Shown here: in pieces, positions 15,991 to 25,047 of the stretch
Layout: the number at the start of each line of letters is the position of its first letter
Position numbering within the stretch: the first letter of the stretch is position 1
From: Kordia antarctica
GTDB lineage: Bacteria; Bacteroidota; Bacteroidia; Flavobacteriales; Flavobacteriaceae
Length of the DNA: 64,000 nt
Assembly (NCBI RefSeq): GCF_009901525.1
Contig: NZ_CP019288.1
Span: 3,873,501 to 3,937,500 of the forward strand
Direction of reading: 5' to 3'
Translations under genes and position numbers: made by a program
Notes under the pieces: model-generated
The model's input: the letters and a program-made list of their open reading frames with translations, nothing else
Databases searched by the model: none
What the model was told of the DNA's origin: nothing

Positions 15991-17010
15991 ATGAAACAAA
16001 TTTACATTTTAGTAGCCTTATTTTTTATCAGTGCAATAAACGTACATGCACAAGCTATAGATCCAGCATTGTGTTATGATGGAGTAGATGATTTTTTTAA
16101 TATTCCAAACAGCGGAAATGGAGTACTCGGTACAAACTCAGATAATAACAGTTTTACGATTGAATTTTGGACGAGAGATGACAATGGAGTAGGAAAACAT
16201 TATTTTTCAAAACATAGTAATTCAACAATAAGAAAAGGATACTTTATTGAGCGTACAGCTACAGGTACTGTAGTGGCTGGAATAGCAAATAATTTGAATA
16301 GTTGGTCTACTGTTACTGGCACAACAGTAATAAATGATGCTAATTGGCATCATATAGCATTTACATATAATGCAAGTAATTCTCAAATTAAATTATATAT
16401 TGATGCTACTTTAGAAGCTACCTTAACGGGAGGATTTACACCTGTATTCGATGATTCCGTAAGTGCTAGAGTAGGCGGTTCGGAATATTATAATTCCTAT
16501 TTTTCAGGTGCTTTTGATGAAGTAAGAGTCTGGAATTCGGTAAGAACAATCGCTGAAATTGCAGCCAATAAAAACCAAGCGGTTGCAACGGCTCCTAGTG
16601 ATTTGATTTTAAATTATAGATTTGCTGATGGAACAACTCCTGAAGCAGATAATAGCTGGACTTCTATCATATTAGATTATTCAAATAGTGGTTCGCATAC
16701 AAACATCTTTAACTTTGCCAGAATGGGAACTTGTTCTAACTGGGCTAATAGTGTTGATAATGGAACTTTGTCAGTTGCTACTTTTACTGCTGGAAATGAA
16801 TTTAGTTTGTACCCAAACCCAGCAACTAATGTTTTAAAAGTTAACGGATTGACTTCAATAGAAAATTATACAATTTATAACACAATTGGAGCTGTCATAA
16901 ACAGTGGAAGTATCGGTAATAATGAAGAAATAAATGTTAGTTCCTTAACGAATGGTTTATACTTTTTGAAATTTGAAAATAGCAACGCTATTAAGTTTAT
17001 TAAAAAGTAA
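15991..17010 (+). CDS. Secreted LamG-domain protein with T9SS sorting tail
   Basis: 339 residues: signal peptide (MKQIYILVALFFISAINVHA), a LamG/concanavalin-like domain of about residues 35-205 (FTIEFWTRDDNG, WHHIAFTYNAS, ARVGGSEYYNSYFSGAFDEV, typical of the laminin-G-like fold), and a T9SS type A tail (FSLYPNPATNVLKVNG ... SLTNGLYFLKFEN ... KFIKK). The tail directs export through the type IX system and attachment to the cell surface. Ligand unknown; LamG domains often bind polysaccharide or protein. It is followed by a strong bidirectional terminator. Confidence 0.9.
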   Translation: MKQIYILVALFFISAINVHAQAIDPALCYDGVDDFFNIPNSGNGVLGTNSDNNSFTIEFWTRDDNGVGKHYFSKHSNSTIRKGYFIERTATGTVVAGIANNLNSWSTVTGTTVINDANWHHIAFTYNASNSQIKLYIDATLEATLTGGFTPVFDDSVSARVGGSEYYNSYFSGAFDEVRVWNSVRTIAEIAANKNQAVATAPSDLILNYRFADGTTPEADNSWTSIILDYSNSGSHTNIFNFARMGTCSNWANSVDNGTLSVATFTAGNEFSLYPNPATNVLKVNGLTSIENYTIYNTIGAVINSGSIGNNEEINVSSLTNGLYFLKFENSNAIKFIKK

Positions 17011-17042
17011 TCAGATAAGAAATAGTTGATCACAAGAAATTT

Positions 17043-17095
17043 AAAAATAGTAATTAAGTAGAAATGTACGTTTCATCTTAATTACTATTTTTTTT
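17043..17095. terminator. Strong bidirectional terminator between convergent genes
   Basis: AAAAATAGTAATTAAG (17043-17058) and its exact complement CTTAATTACTATTTTT (17077-17092) form a 16-bp stem. A second small stem GAAA / TTTC closes the loop, and a T run follows on the plus strand. It serves both the LamG gene (plus) and the cytochrome c peroxidase gene (minus). Confidence 0.9.
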
Positions 17096-17103
17096 GGTCT
17101 AAT

Positions 17104-18174
17104 TTAAAACTCCGAAAACCGCTCATCAAAAACAAAATCAGCGTCCGTTAGTGTTTTGAGGAAATCAATAATGCGTGCTTTTTCTTCATTGGTCATAGGA
17201 ATTCCGAGTGTTCCATCCGCTTGACGGAAAATATCATCTAAGTTTTCAGTATCCGAAATTCCGCTTCGGTAATGTTCCAAAACTTGTTCTAAATTTTGAA
17301 AACGTCCGTCGTGCATATATGGAAAGGTAACTTCAATATTTCGCAAATTTGGCACTTTGAATTTGTAATTATCTTCCGAAAGTCCTGTAACACGTGCGCG
17401 TCCAATATCGTTGAATTCTGAATCGATTGCCAAACCGTTATTGCGATATGATTGATCTGTAAATAAATCAGTTGCATGACAAGAAGCACATTTTTGACCG
17501 AACAATTCCATTCCTTGCGCTTCGTTTGCCGTTAAGGTTACGTTTCCTTCATTACGACGGAATTTATCGTATTTACTATTGGAAGAAACCATCATAATCA
17601 TAAATTGGGACAATGCTTTTAAGATATTTTCTGAGTTAATTTCACCATTTTCAAATGCTTCACGAAACAATCGTGGATACTCTGGATGTGATTGTAATTT
17701 TGCGATTACGTTTGTAAATGTCTCGTTCATTTCCAATTCATTCGTAATCGGAATAATTGGTTGCAAGTCTAAATGCATTGCTGCGCCGTCCCAAGTAAAT
17801 TCGTTCTGAAACGCCAAATTGTGCAACGGTTGCGCGTTTCTGCTTCCCAAAGCGCCATCAACTCCGTGACTTATAATATGTGTGTGATGTGTAAAAGCAA
17901 ACTCTTGAATGTGGCAAAATCCGCAAGCAACCACATTATCAGAAGCCATTCTACCTTCGTAAAATAAACGTCTTCCGAGTTCAAAACCTGTTTCGGTTGG
18001 TGCATTTCCTTCCACATCATAAATTAATGGCGGAAAGTTGGAAGGAATTGTAAATTCAAGACGCACATTGCTAAACTCGCCAGCTTCTTCCACAGGAATT
18101 TCTTCGTACGGTTCGTTTTTGCAGGAAGCGAGTAAAAACACAAATAAGATATATGCGTAATAATTAAATTTCAT
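17104..18174 (-). CDS. Di-heme cytochrome c peroxidase (MauG/CcpA family) lipoprotein
   Basis: 356 residues starting MKFNYYAYILFVFLLASC, a lipoprotein signal with Cys18; an upstream in-frame ATG at 18223-18225 would bury this signal and is rejected. Two c-type heme sites are present: CGFCH (followed by IQEFAFTHH) and CASCH (followed by ATDLFTDQSYRNNG). C-terminal segments VPNLRNIEVTFPYMHDGRF and LEQVLEHYRSG are family hallmarks. Members reduce hydrogen peroxide or carry out long-range oxidation of partner proteins in the periplasm. Partner is unknown; an MbnP-like protein is encoded far away at 48908. Confidence 0.93.
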   Translation of the reverse strand: MKFNYYAYILFVFLLASCKNEPYEEIPVEEAGEFSNVRLEFTIPSNFPPLIYDVEGNAPTETGFELGRRLFYEGRMASDNVVACGFCHIQEFAFTHHTHIISHGVDGALGSRNAQPLHNLAFQNEFTWDGAAMHLDLQPIIPITNELEMNETFTNVIAKLQSHPEYPRLFREAFENGEINSENILKALSQFMIMMVSSNSKYDKFRRNEGNVTLTANEAQGMELFGQKCASCHATDLFTDQSYRNNGLAIDSEFNDIGRARVTGLSEDNYKFKVPNLRNIEVTFPYMHDGRFQNLEQVLEHYRSGISDTENLDDIFRQADGTLGIPMTNEEKARIIDFLKTLTDADFVFDERFSEF

Positions 18175-18338
18175 AGCAATTGCTAAGGTATCAAATGTGA
18201 GATGATGATACAAGAAACTTAACATTTTAGCTGATTTTGAGAAAAATAGAATGTTTTTTATGAAAAATCATACAATTTGTAGGACTTAGCATGCTTTTGT
18301 TTGAAGTAGTTTTGAAATGAATCAAAAACTTATAAATC

Positions 18339-18545
18339 ATGAAAAAACAAAATTTAAAAACAGGACTCAACTTAAAGAAACAATTAGTTTCTAATTTAAC
18401 AACAGACGAGGTTTCTGGTGGTGTTGCAAGAAGTACTATAGCTTTTTTAACTTGTCGAACTTGTAATAGATCGTGTGTTGGCGTTTGTGGGACTTTTGAA
18501 ACATTAACACGATGCAATGTAGGTTGTGTTTCTATGATGTGCTAA
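18339..18545 (+). CDS. Second lanthipeptide-type RiPP precursor (68 aa)
   Basis: The leader MKKQNLKTGLNLKKQL then VSNLTTDEVSGG ends in a double-Gly at residues 27-28 and aligns with the leader of the 4980-5240 peptide (LNLKKQLVSNL against LTLNKKVVSNL; both end VSGG). The core (29-68) has seven Cys at 39, 42, 46, 50, 59, 63 and 68 and eight to nine Ser/Thr, in CxxC-like spacing, unlike the six-residue repeats of the other peptide. No modifying enzyme, protease or transporter lies nearby. It is followed by a terminator and, convergently, the response regulator gene. Likely a RiPP precursor; modification type is inferred from the leader only. Confidence 0.78.
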   Translation: MKKQNLKTGLNLKKQLVSNLTTDEVSGGVARSTIAFLTCRTCNRSCVGVCGTFETLTRCNVGCVSMMC

Positions 18546-18568
18546 ACATTTGGTTTTGCAAAATAAAG

Positions 18569-18625
18569 CTCACAGTTTACAACGTATAATTTTTTAGGTT
18601 TATAACGCGTATGCTGTGAGTTTTT
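18569..18625. terminator. Terminator between the RiPP precursor and the response regulator
   Basis: CTCACAG (18569-18575) pairs with CTGTGAG (18614-18620), with further partial pairing inside, followed by five T (18621-18625) on the plus strand. The T run reaches the stop codon of the converging minus-strand regulator gene. Confidence 0.7.
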
Positions 18626-19250
18626 ATATCATCTTTTTCTCGTTTGCCAATTGTATCGCTTCTGCTTTTGAATTGACATGCAATTTCTGGTAAATGTTTC
18701 GAATGTGTGTTCTGACTGTCGTTTTAGACACAAATAATTCTTCTGCAATTGTGCTATATGTTTTGCCTTTCGCGAGAAGCGTCAACACTTCTTTTTCACG
18801 TTTGGACAACGTAGTATCTTGATGATTTAGCTGAAAAGATTCCACCACCATTTTCGCAATTTTATTACTCATTGGCGCGCCACCTTTTTTTAAATCTCCC
18901 AAAGCTTTATTGAGTTCTGGCAAACCTAAACTTTTGGTTAAATATCCGCATGCGCCAGCTTTTAAAGCTTCAAAAACCATATTGCTATCTTCAAAAACGG
19001 TGACAATAATAAGTTCAGTTTTTGGGAATTGTTGTTTAATGATTTTTGTGCCGTCAATTCCGTTTATGCCAGGTAAACCAATATCCATTAATACAATATC
19101 TGCGTGATTTCCTGATTTAAAATCTTCCAAAGCAGTTTCAAAACAACCGTACGCGCCTAATAGAAAATAACCGTCTAATTGTTGAATGTACGCAGCAATA
19201 TTTTCTCTGAAAATAGTATTGTCTTCAATGATGGAAATGTATTTTTTCAT
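18624..19250 (-). CDS. LuxR/NarL-type response regulator
   Basis: 208 residues: receiver domain (about 1-120) with the phospho-acceptor Asp in ADIVLMDIGLPGING, a Thr/Lys switch region (LIIVTVFED; GYLTKSLGLPEL), and a C-terminal helix-turn-helix of the LuxR type (LSKREKEVLTLLAKGKTYST, then VSKTTVRTHIRNIYQKL). Its ATG overlaps the stop of the upstream kinase gene by four bases (ATGA), so the two are co-expressed and form a two-component system. The target genes are not known. Confidence 0.94.
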   Translation of the reverse strand: MKKYISIIEDNTIFRENIAAYIQQLDGYFLLGAYGCFETALEDFKSGNHADIVLMDIGLPGINGIDGTKIIKQQFPKTELIIVTVFEDSNMVFEALKAGACGYLTKSLGLPELNKALGDLKKGGAPMSNKIAKMVVESFQLNHQDTTLSKREKEVLTLLAKGKTYSTIAEELFVSKTTVRTHIRNIYQKLHVNSKAEAIQLANEKKMI

Positions 19251-22036
19251 AATTCGTCGGTGTTGTAAAGTTCTTCTTTTAAATTGAGTGTAAATGTGTA
19301 AAATACGCCTGCTGATTTTTCAACACGCATTTCGGCATGAATCATTTCCATGCGTTTCTGAATGTTTTTCAATCCGTTTCCGTTGGTTGCCGTAATTTTG
19401 TCAATTCCGATGCCGTTATCTTGAATTTGTATGGTAAATATATAATTGTCCAAATTGGCTTTGAAAACAACTTTTGTCGCGTGCGAATGTTTTATAATAT
19501 TAGCCAAGATTTCTTTGTAAGCCAAAATGATATTTCTACTTTTCACATACGATATGTCAATTGGAACGATGTCTACTTCAAGATACAAAAAGTCTATTTC
19601 ATCAAAAAGATCGAAGAAATTTTCGCCATAATCACGTAGATATTTACACAAACTTTCTATGTTATTATTTTTAGGATTTAATGACCAAACAAAGTCTTTA
19701 GCGGTGTGATATATTTCTTTGGAAAGCGACGAAATTTTGTCAATTTTGGGCGAAGCTACTTTTCTACTGAGTTTTAAATTGTTAGATAACGCAATGACTG
19801 AAGCAATTTTGTTTCCGATTTCATCATGAAAATCACGCGCTATTTCTTCGCGAAGATGTGCTACTTTATGTTCTAAAAAAATACGCTGATTTATTTCGTT
19901 TGATAATAGTTCATTTCTGCGTTTTATCACGCGCAAGCGATTCCATAAAAATCCTAACAGCAGACACACAATTGCAATGAAAATAAAAACCTTGATAATA
20001 GTAATTTGATACCATTTTGGTTGAATTTTGAATTGAAACGTCTCAGGAATTGACCAATTGCTATTCATATGTTTTCCACGAAAAGAAACGCTGTAATTTC
20101 CAGGCTTTAAGTTGCTCATTTCGAGTTGTGTAAATTGTAATTTTTTCCAGTTAGCATCATTTATTTTGTATTCAAAAAGTACGGCTTCTGGAAAATGGTC
20201 TACAAAACTTTTAAAGTGAATTTGCACGTAATCATTCTGAATGTGTTTTTTGTAAATTTCAATTCTTGGTGGTAGTGTAATATCTATTAAATCTGGATTG
20301 AACTCCATAATTCCATTTCCAGAAACACTCCAAATAATTCCTTTTTTATCTTGATAGAAACTGTAAATATTATCGGAATTTGTACCGTTTTTGCTATTAA
20401 AATGAAACGTATATGAATCTGTAAGTATCCAAAATCCTTTGTTGGTTCCTATGTAAATTCGATCTTTAGTATCTACAAAAGTTGCGTTGATATAAATGTC
20501 ATCTTCTGTAAAAAGTAATGGTTTTATTTCTTTTTGATTGTATGTAAATACTTCATATGGCGTTGCAATAACGAGTTCATTTTTGTGTTGAATAATATTT
20601 TTAATTACTTTTTGAGCGAAGAAATTCTGCAGTGTAGTATCTGGAATTCGTTCCCAAATATCGACATTGTTTTTCATGAATTTTTTGACACCATTTTGTG
20701 TTCCGATATAGATGAAGTTGTTAAAATAAATTCCCGCATTTATTTTTTTATCCTGCGCACTATATTGAGTGCAAAAAATGTTTTCTCGAGCGCCATTATG
20801 ATATCGACTAAACCAATATTTAGAATGAAATATGGTGTCATTCTTTTCAGCGAAAATAATATTATCAACTCGTGAAGCTGTAATTTTTTTTAGCGATTCG
20901 TCATACAAATTGTCATGAGAAGAGAAATAGCGTTTGTTGTCAAATTCAAAAATTGTATTAAGTCGAAACGGGTTTTTTTGTTGCACAAATGTATCTTTTT
21001 CTTGAAGTGTATACGAAACATTTTCCGTTGCAAAAACCATATTTCCTGCATCATTTTCATAACTAAATTTTGCAATAGGAATTTGATAATCAGTCTTTTG
21101 GTACGATTTTATGAATGACGGAAATAGTTTGTAAAATCCGTTGCCATACGTAGCAATATAAATGGTTTCTTGATCGACGAAAATTTCGCTGATACCGTTT
21201 TTAATAGTTAATAAGGTTTCAATGTTGGTGATTTTTGAGTGCGATTCGTCAAAAGTAATTTTATAAATACTATTATATTCTGCACGATGTTTTAGTTGCA
21301 CTAAAATTTGTTGTTTTTTGTAAGGAACAATCCGCGTAATTGTATACGGTTTTTCAAATGTATGTGTGCTGTTTTGCGAAAGATCATCTTTTGCAGACCA
21401 CGTTAAATTCCCTTCACGATCGCCAAAAAATAGAAAATTCTCAATACTATTAATAGCTTCAATTGTTGAGGTTGTTTCGTACTGAAATGTTTCTTCTTTT
21501 GTGCCTTTCCAGTTATACGCAGAAACCGTTTTTCCTTCACTTATGTAAATAGAAGAAGTATCGATAGCAATACGTCTATTTTTATTGACTTTTTCCCAAT
21601 TGATAATCGTATCAATTTTGTTTGCAGCGTTAAAACTTAACAGCGCAAAACGTTGATATGTATTATAAATAAGACACTTATTTTTGTATTTCAGAATTCT
21701 GTTGATCCGCGCAGGATATACATTTTTAATTTCTTCATTTTCTATTGATAAAATACCGTCTAACCAAGAACCAATATATAAAGTTTCATCGTTTTTATTG
21801 AGTAATGAAACAGGATACCGAATTTCTTTTTTATTGCGAATCTTGAAATGAATGCCATCAAACGTAACCAAACCGCCATCAGTTGCCACATAAATTTCTT
21901 CTTGAAACTTCTCAAAAGCAAACACGTAATTATCGGGCAAACCATTTTCAACAGTAAAATGTTGCTTAGTCCAATATTGCGCGTGTACAAAGCAACAACA
22001 AAAGACACAGAAAATACTTGTGATGGTTTTTTTCAC
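19247..22036 (-). CDS. Sensor histidine kinase with N-terminal propeller repeats (two-component)
   Basis: 929 residues. Signal peptide (MKKTITSIFCVFCCCFVHA), a long periplasmic region of beta-propeller repeats (for example RIYIGTNKGFWILTD and GIIWSVSGNGIMEFNPD), a Y_Y_Y domain (about 610-675, EYKINDANWKKLQFTQLEM, NLKPGNYSVSFRGKH), one membrane helix (about 685-705), then a HisKA_3 dimerisation domain with the phospho-His in REEIARDFHDEIGNKIASV (His near 735) and an ATPase domain (NIIKHSHATKV; DNGIGI; NGLKNIQKRM). It resembles SusR/HTCS-like sensors but passes its signal to the separate LuxR-type regulator. The ligand, often a glycan for such receptors, is unknown. Confidence 0.92.
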   Translation of the reverse strand: MKKTITSIFCVFCCCFVHAQYWTKQHFTVENGLPDNYVFAFEKFQEEIYVATDGGLVTFDGIHFKIRNKKEIRYPVSLLNKNDETLYIGSWLDGILSIENEEIKNVYPARINRILKYKNKCLIYNTYQRFALLSFNAANKIDTIINWEKVNKNRRIAIDTSSIYISEGKTVSAYNWKGTKEETFQYETTSTIEAINSIENFLFFGDREGNLTWSAKDDLSQNSTHTFEKPYTITRIVPYKKQQILVQLKHRAEYNSIYKITFDESHSKITNIETLLTIKNGISEIFVDQETIYIATYGNGFYKLFPSFIKSYQKTDYQIPIAKFSYENDAGNMVFATENVSYTLQEKDTFVQQKNPFRLNTIFEFDNKRYFSSHDNLYDESLKKITASRVDNIIFAEKNDTIFHSKYWFSRYHNGARENIFCTQYSAQDKKINAGIYFNNFIYIGTQNGVKKFMKNNVDIWERIPDTTLQNFFAQKVIKNIIQHKNELVIATPYEVFTYNQKEIKPLLFTEDDIYINATFVDTKDRIYIGTNKGFWILTDSYTFHFNSKNGTNSDNIYSFYQDKKGIIWSVSGNGIMEFNPDLIDITLPPRIEIYKKHIQNDYVQIHFKSFVDHFPEAVLFEYKINDANWKKLQFTQLEMSNLKPGNYSVSFRGKHMNSNWSIPETFQFKIQPKWYQITIIKVFIFIAIVCLLLGFLWNRLRVIKRRNELLSNEINQRIFLEHKVAHLREEIARDFHDEIGNKIASVIALSNNLKLSRKVASPKIDKISSLSKEIYHTAKDFVWSLNPKNNNIESLCKYLRDYGENFFDLFDEIDFLYLEVDIVPIDISYVKSRNIILAYKEILANIIKHSHATKVVFKANLDNYIFTIQIQDNGIGIDKITATNGNGLKNIQKRMEMIHAEMRVEKSAGVFYTFTLNLKEELYNTDEL

Positions 22037-22086
22037 GGAAGAAACAGTTAGTTTCCTTAAAAATAATGATTTAGTTAGACATCAAG

Positions 22087-22103
22087 TACTACAAAATGTA
22101 GTA
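22087..22103. promoter_or_regulatory. Palindrome upstream of the kinase-regulator operon
   Basis: TACTACA-AAA-TGTAGTA is a perfect 7-bp inverted repeat about 50 bases before the kinase start codon. It overlaps a near-match to the promoter -7 box. Candidate operator or small hairpin. Confidence 0.4.
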
Positions 22104-22200
22104 TTTTGAATGCTTTCATTGTTGATTTTCACTTGTCATTATCTCAAAATATTGAAAAGCCGAAATCTTTGAATGTTTATATTTTGGATTGATAATAAAA

Positions 22201-22755
22201 TTAAGGTGTTTCTCGAACTCCTTCTAATATTTCAGAATCTACCTTTTGTTCACTATCTGAAGATTTGTGCAACACAGAAATAGCTCCTGTAGATTCTAAA
22301 ACAACCGCCAGCACTTGACTGAATTGTGACACGTTTGCTTCACGGAGTTTCGCCATTAATTGAGATTTTTCAATTCGTGCTTTTTTTAGATTTTCATCTA
22401 ATATTTCGCTTCCTTTCATTAATAATAATGGCTTATTTGAGATAGCCGAACTCAACGCTGGAAATTTTTTCTGTAAGGTTGAAAAAATATACGTTAATCC
22501 CAAAAGACTAGCAATTGCAACTGAACCATGAACTATGGTTGTGCTTGATGTTAATGTAGAAGATAAAATGCTTCCAATGGCAATTGTAAACGCAAAATCA
22601 TAAGCTGTAAACTTCGCAAAAGAACGCAAACCAATTATTCTGGTTAATAAAATAACAACTATAAATAGCAGTAAACTTCCTAGCATGGTTTCCACAAGTG
22701 GATCTTTAATATTGTATATCCAGTCCATAGTTTTTAAAGTGTTTATGAATTTCAA
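22201..22755 (-). CDS. DUF421 (YetF-like) membrane protein
   Basis: 184 residues: three N-terminal membrane helices (MLGSLLLFIVVILLTRIIGL; FAFTIAIGSILSSTL; VAIASLLGLTYIFSTL) followed by a small cytoplasmic domain with KPLLLMKGSEILDENLKKAR and the helix SQLMAKLREANVSQFSQVLA, ending VVLESTGAISVL. This is the YetF/DUF421 layout. Function in the family is not established. An alternative start is the Met at residue 10 (22728). Single gene. Confidence 0.88.
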   Translation of the reverse strand: MKFINTLKTMDWIYNIKDPLVETMLGSLLLFIVVILLTRIIGLRSFAKFTAYDFAFTIAIGSILSSTLTSSTTIVHGSVAIASLLGLTYIFSTLQKKFPALSSAISNKPLLLMKGSEILDENLKKARIEKSQLMAKLREANVSQFSQVLAVVLESTGAISVLHKSSDSEQKVDSEILEGVRETP

Positions 22756-22931
22756 AGTTAATTTTTAAAGATGATTAATTGTATCTCATACAGCGTTACT
22801 TTTAACTCATTATAATTTTCATATTCGTAATTATAGTAAGAGAAAAAACCACCACACAGAAATCGCTTTCCGTGCAGTGGCAAATCAAGCATGAGAATGC
22901 TTCAACATTTCTAATACTATATTTAGATTAG

Positions 22932-22951
22932 ACTCCGCTCTTCAGCGGAGT
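22932..22951 (-). terminator. Hairpin after the repeat-bearing serine hydrolase gene
   Basis: ACTCCGCT (22932-22939) and AGCGGAGT (22944-22951) form a perfect 8-bp GC-rich stem with a CTTC loop, 57 bases beyond the stop of the 23008-24975 gene. There is no clear T run, so the function may be mRNA protection rather than termination. Confidence 0.55.
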
Positions 22952-23007
22952 TAACTCAACTTACAGTTTTGAATTCACCTAAAAAGGTTTTTCAAAACAG
23001 AGTTTCG

Positions 23008-24975
23008 TTAAAATAAATCTAAGTTTGGCCAAAATTTAATTGCTTTAATTCCATCTTCCATTGCTTTTTCTAAATCATTTCTGTGCGATTCTTTATCACT
23101 TTCTCTAAAGTTTGTTAAGATGATATAACTAATTCCATTCCCTTTCTTTTTAAGCAATGTATTTGTTCCTGTCATTACGCCGCCATGTGTCCAAGTGCTA
23201 CCAACTACTGTCCAACCTTTTGCATAGTTTCCACTTACAGCTGATTTTGTAGCCATTTTAGTTACCGTAGTTTTTTTGAGAATATCTTTTTTTGAAGGAT
23301 CACCATCTACATGAACTATGAATCGCATCATGTCTACCGCAGAAGCAATCCAACCGCCATGACTGTCCATTTTATTCATTTGTAATTCATACGGTTTATC
23401 TTTTGAATAATAAACAACTTCTCTGTACGCACGTTTCTTTTTTTCCAATGCGCCAATTTTCATGTCTGTGATATTGCATGGTTTTAAAATATGCTTTCGT
23501 ACATATTTTTCATAACTCATTCCTGTTTTCACTTCAATAATTCTTCCTAGAAGACAATATCCAAAGTTAGAATACTGCCAGTAAGATCCTGGTTTGTGCG
23601 TTGGGTTTGTGTTATCTAAGACTCTTTTAATTAGTTTGTTAAAACTCTCTTTTGTTCTAAGCGACATAGGATCGCCCAAAGCATCTTTATCTTCTGGAGT
23701 TGTGTTGTTATCCCATGAATCTCCACCAGCTGTATGCATTAATAATTGTTTTACTGTAATTGCTTTTTCGCGCGCATTGTATTGTTTGGTACCATACTTT
23801 TCCCCTAGAATTTTATTCTTCCCAAAAACCTTATCATTTAGTTTTAATTTTTTCTGTTCTACCAATTTCATAATAGCGACTGCTGTGATAGGTTTTGAAA
23901 TACTTGCCAATCGATATTGACTCGTTGCAGACGCAATTATTTTATCTTCTTTATTTCCATAACCATATCCTTTTGCGTAGACTAGTTTTCCATCTTTTAC
24001 AATTCCGATAGCCACTGACGGAAGCTTGTACTCTTTCATTACTTTGCTAATTTTAGCGTCCAATTGGTTTATATCACTACTTTTCCAAGTCGTTACATTT
24101 TTAAAAGCTGCTGCATAACCTGCCTCATTTCCTGCATCGTGTCCGCTTACCGAAATTGGCACATATCCTTGATAGTAATGATTCTCCACTTCTAATTGAT
24201 AATTTTTAGGATTCATGTCATGACGCGCACTAAATTGTCCAAGCCCTTTTTCCAGAATGCAGGCGTAGTAGACTTTATTTTGCACATCATAACTGTCAAC
24301 CTGTGCTACATGATAACCTTGTTTCCAATAGGTTGCAACCGTTTCTTGGTATTGTTTGCTCGTTAATCCATGACGTGTTACAACTCCTAAAGAACTTGCT
24401 TTTTGCCAAATACCAGCATAGTATGCTTTCCCGTTAACTCCGTAACCGCTAATGTGTACCAAACGGAAGCCATCTTGTTTATTCTTTTGAAATTCGGCAG
24501 TATATTCTGTTCCGGTCATTCGGTGACGCGCTCGCAATCCGCTGGTGCTTTGTTTGTTCCAAATAGCTGCATACCGATCTTTATTTCCATCAGAATATCC
24601 ATCAACATGAATTAAGCGATAGCCATTTTTATGATTTTTTGTTACCTCGTTTTGGTATTGATCTGATGTTAGATTATGACGTAGAATTAAGGTCGATGTT
24701 TCTCCTTTTTTCCATAGAGCTGCAAATTTTATTTTTCCGTTTACATAATAACCATCCACATAAGTTAGTTTGTAACCTGCATTGTGAAAATTGGTGACTT
24801 CCGTTTGATATTGCGCTGACGAAAGTGCATGGCGCGCTGCGTAATCACTCGGGGTTTTCGGAGCAAATAGTGTTGCTTCGTTTTTGGCGCTCTCGCCTTT
24901 TTTTGTTCCTGCAAAGGAAAATGCAACTAAGAGTATCATTCCCCATAATGCCAATTTAGTTTTTGTATTCATCAT
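23008..24975 (-). CDS. Secreted serine hydrolase with five N-terminal tandem repeats (BTRD1) and beta-lactamase domain
   Basis: 655 residues: signal peptide, then five copies (about 45-290) of a 50-residue repeat with the pattern ARH-x-(L/M)-(S/T)-x-x-x-Y-Q ... GY ... VDGY ... YAAIW, the bacterial tandem repeat domain 1 found in polyglycine-hydrolase-like proteins. The C-terminal half (about 300-650) is a beta-lactamase class C type domain with SISK (in RLASISKPITAVAIM), YSN (in YWQYSNFGYCLLG) and HGG (in WTHGGVMTGTN). Family members are D-amino-acid peptidases, esterases or endopeptidases; substrate not predictable. Start may be the first or second Met. Promoter box at 25002-25009. Confidence 0.9.
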   Translation of the reverse strand: MMNTKTKLALWGMILLVAFSFAGTKKGESAKNEATLFAPKTPSDYAARHALSSAQYQTEVTNFHNAGYKLTYVDGYYVNGKIKFAALWKKGETSTLILRHNLTSDQYQNEVTKNHKNGYRLIHVDGYSDGNKDRYAAIWNKQSTSGLRARHRMTGTEYTAEFQKNKQDGFRLVHISGYGVNGKAYYAGIWQKASSLGVVTRHGLTSKQYQETVATYWKQGYHVAQVDSYDVQNKVYYACILEKGLGQFSARHDMNPKNYQLEVENHYYQGYVPISVSGHDAGNEAGYAAAFKNVTTWKSSDINQLDAKISKVMKEYKLPSVAIGIVKDGKLVYAKGYGYGNKEDKIIASATSQYRLASISKPITAVAIMKLVEQKKLKLNDKVFGKNKILGEKYGTKQYNAREKAITVKQLLMHTAGGDSWDNNTTPEDKDALGDPMSLRTKESFNKLIKRVLDNTNPTHKPGSYWQYSNFGYCLLGRIIEVKTGMSYEKYVRKHILKPCNITDMKIGALEKKKRAYREVVYYSKDKPYELQMNKMDSHGGWIASAVDMMRFIVHVDGDPSKKDILKKTTVTKMATKSAVSGNYAKGWTVVGSTWTHGGVMTGTNTLLKKKGNGISYIILTNFRESDKESHRNDLEKAMEDGIKAIKFWPNLDLF

Positions 24976-25001
24976 TTTGATTTTTAAAATTTATAACGAT
25001 G

Positions 25002-25009
25002 CAAACCTA
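25002..25009 (-). promoter_or_regulatory. Promoter -7 box of the repeat-bearing hydrolase
   Basis: Minus strand TAGGTTTG matches TAnnTTTG, about 27 bases before the start codon; a TTG lies 16 bases upstream of it. Confidence 0.5.
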
Positions 25010-25047
25010 GTGTTGACAAAGGTTTCAAGTGTCCCGAATTGTTGAAA

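Noticed and set aside
18223-18225. Upstream ATG of the cytochrome c peroxidase gene
   Set aside because: It would place 17 residues before a perfect lipoprotein signal peptide. The ATG at 18174 is used.
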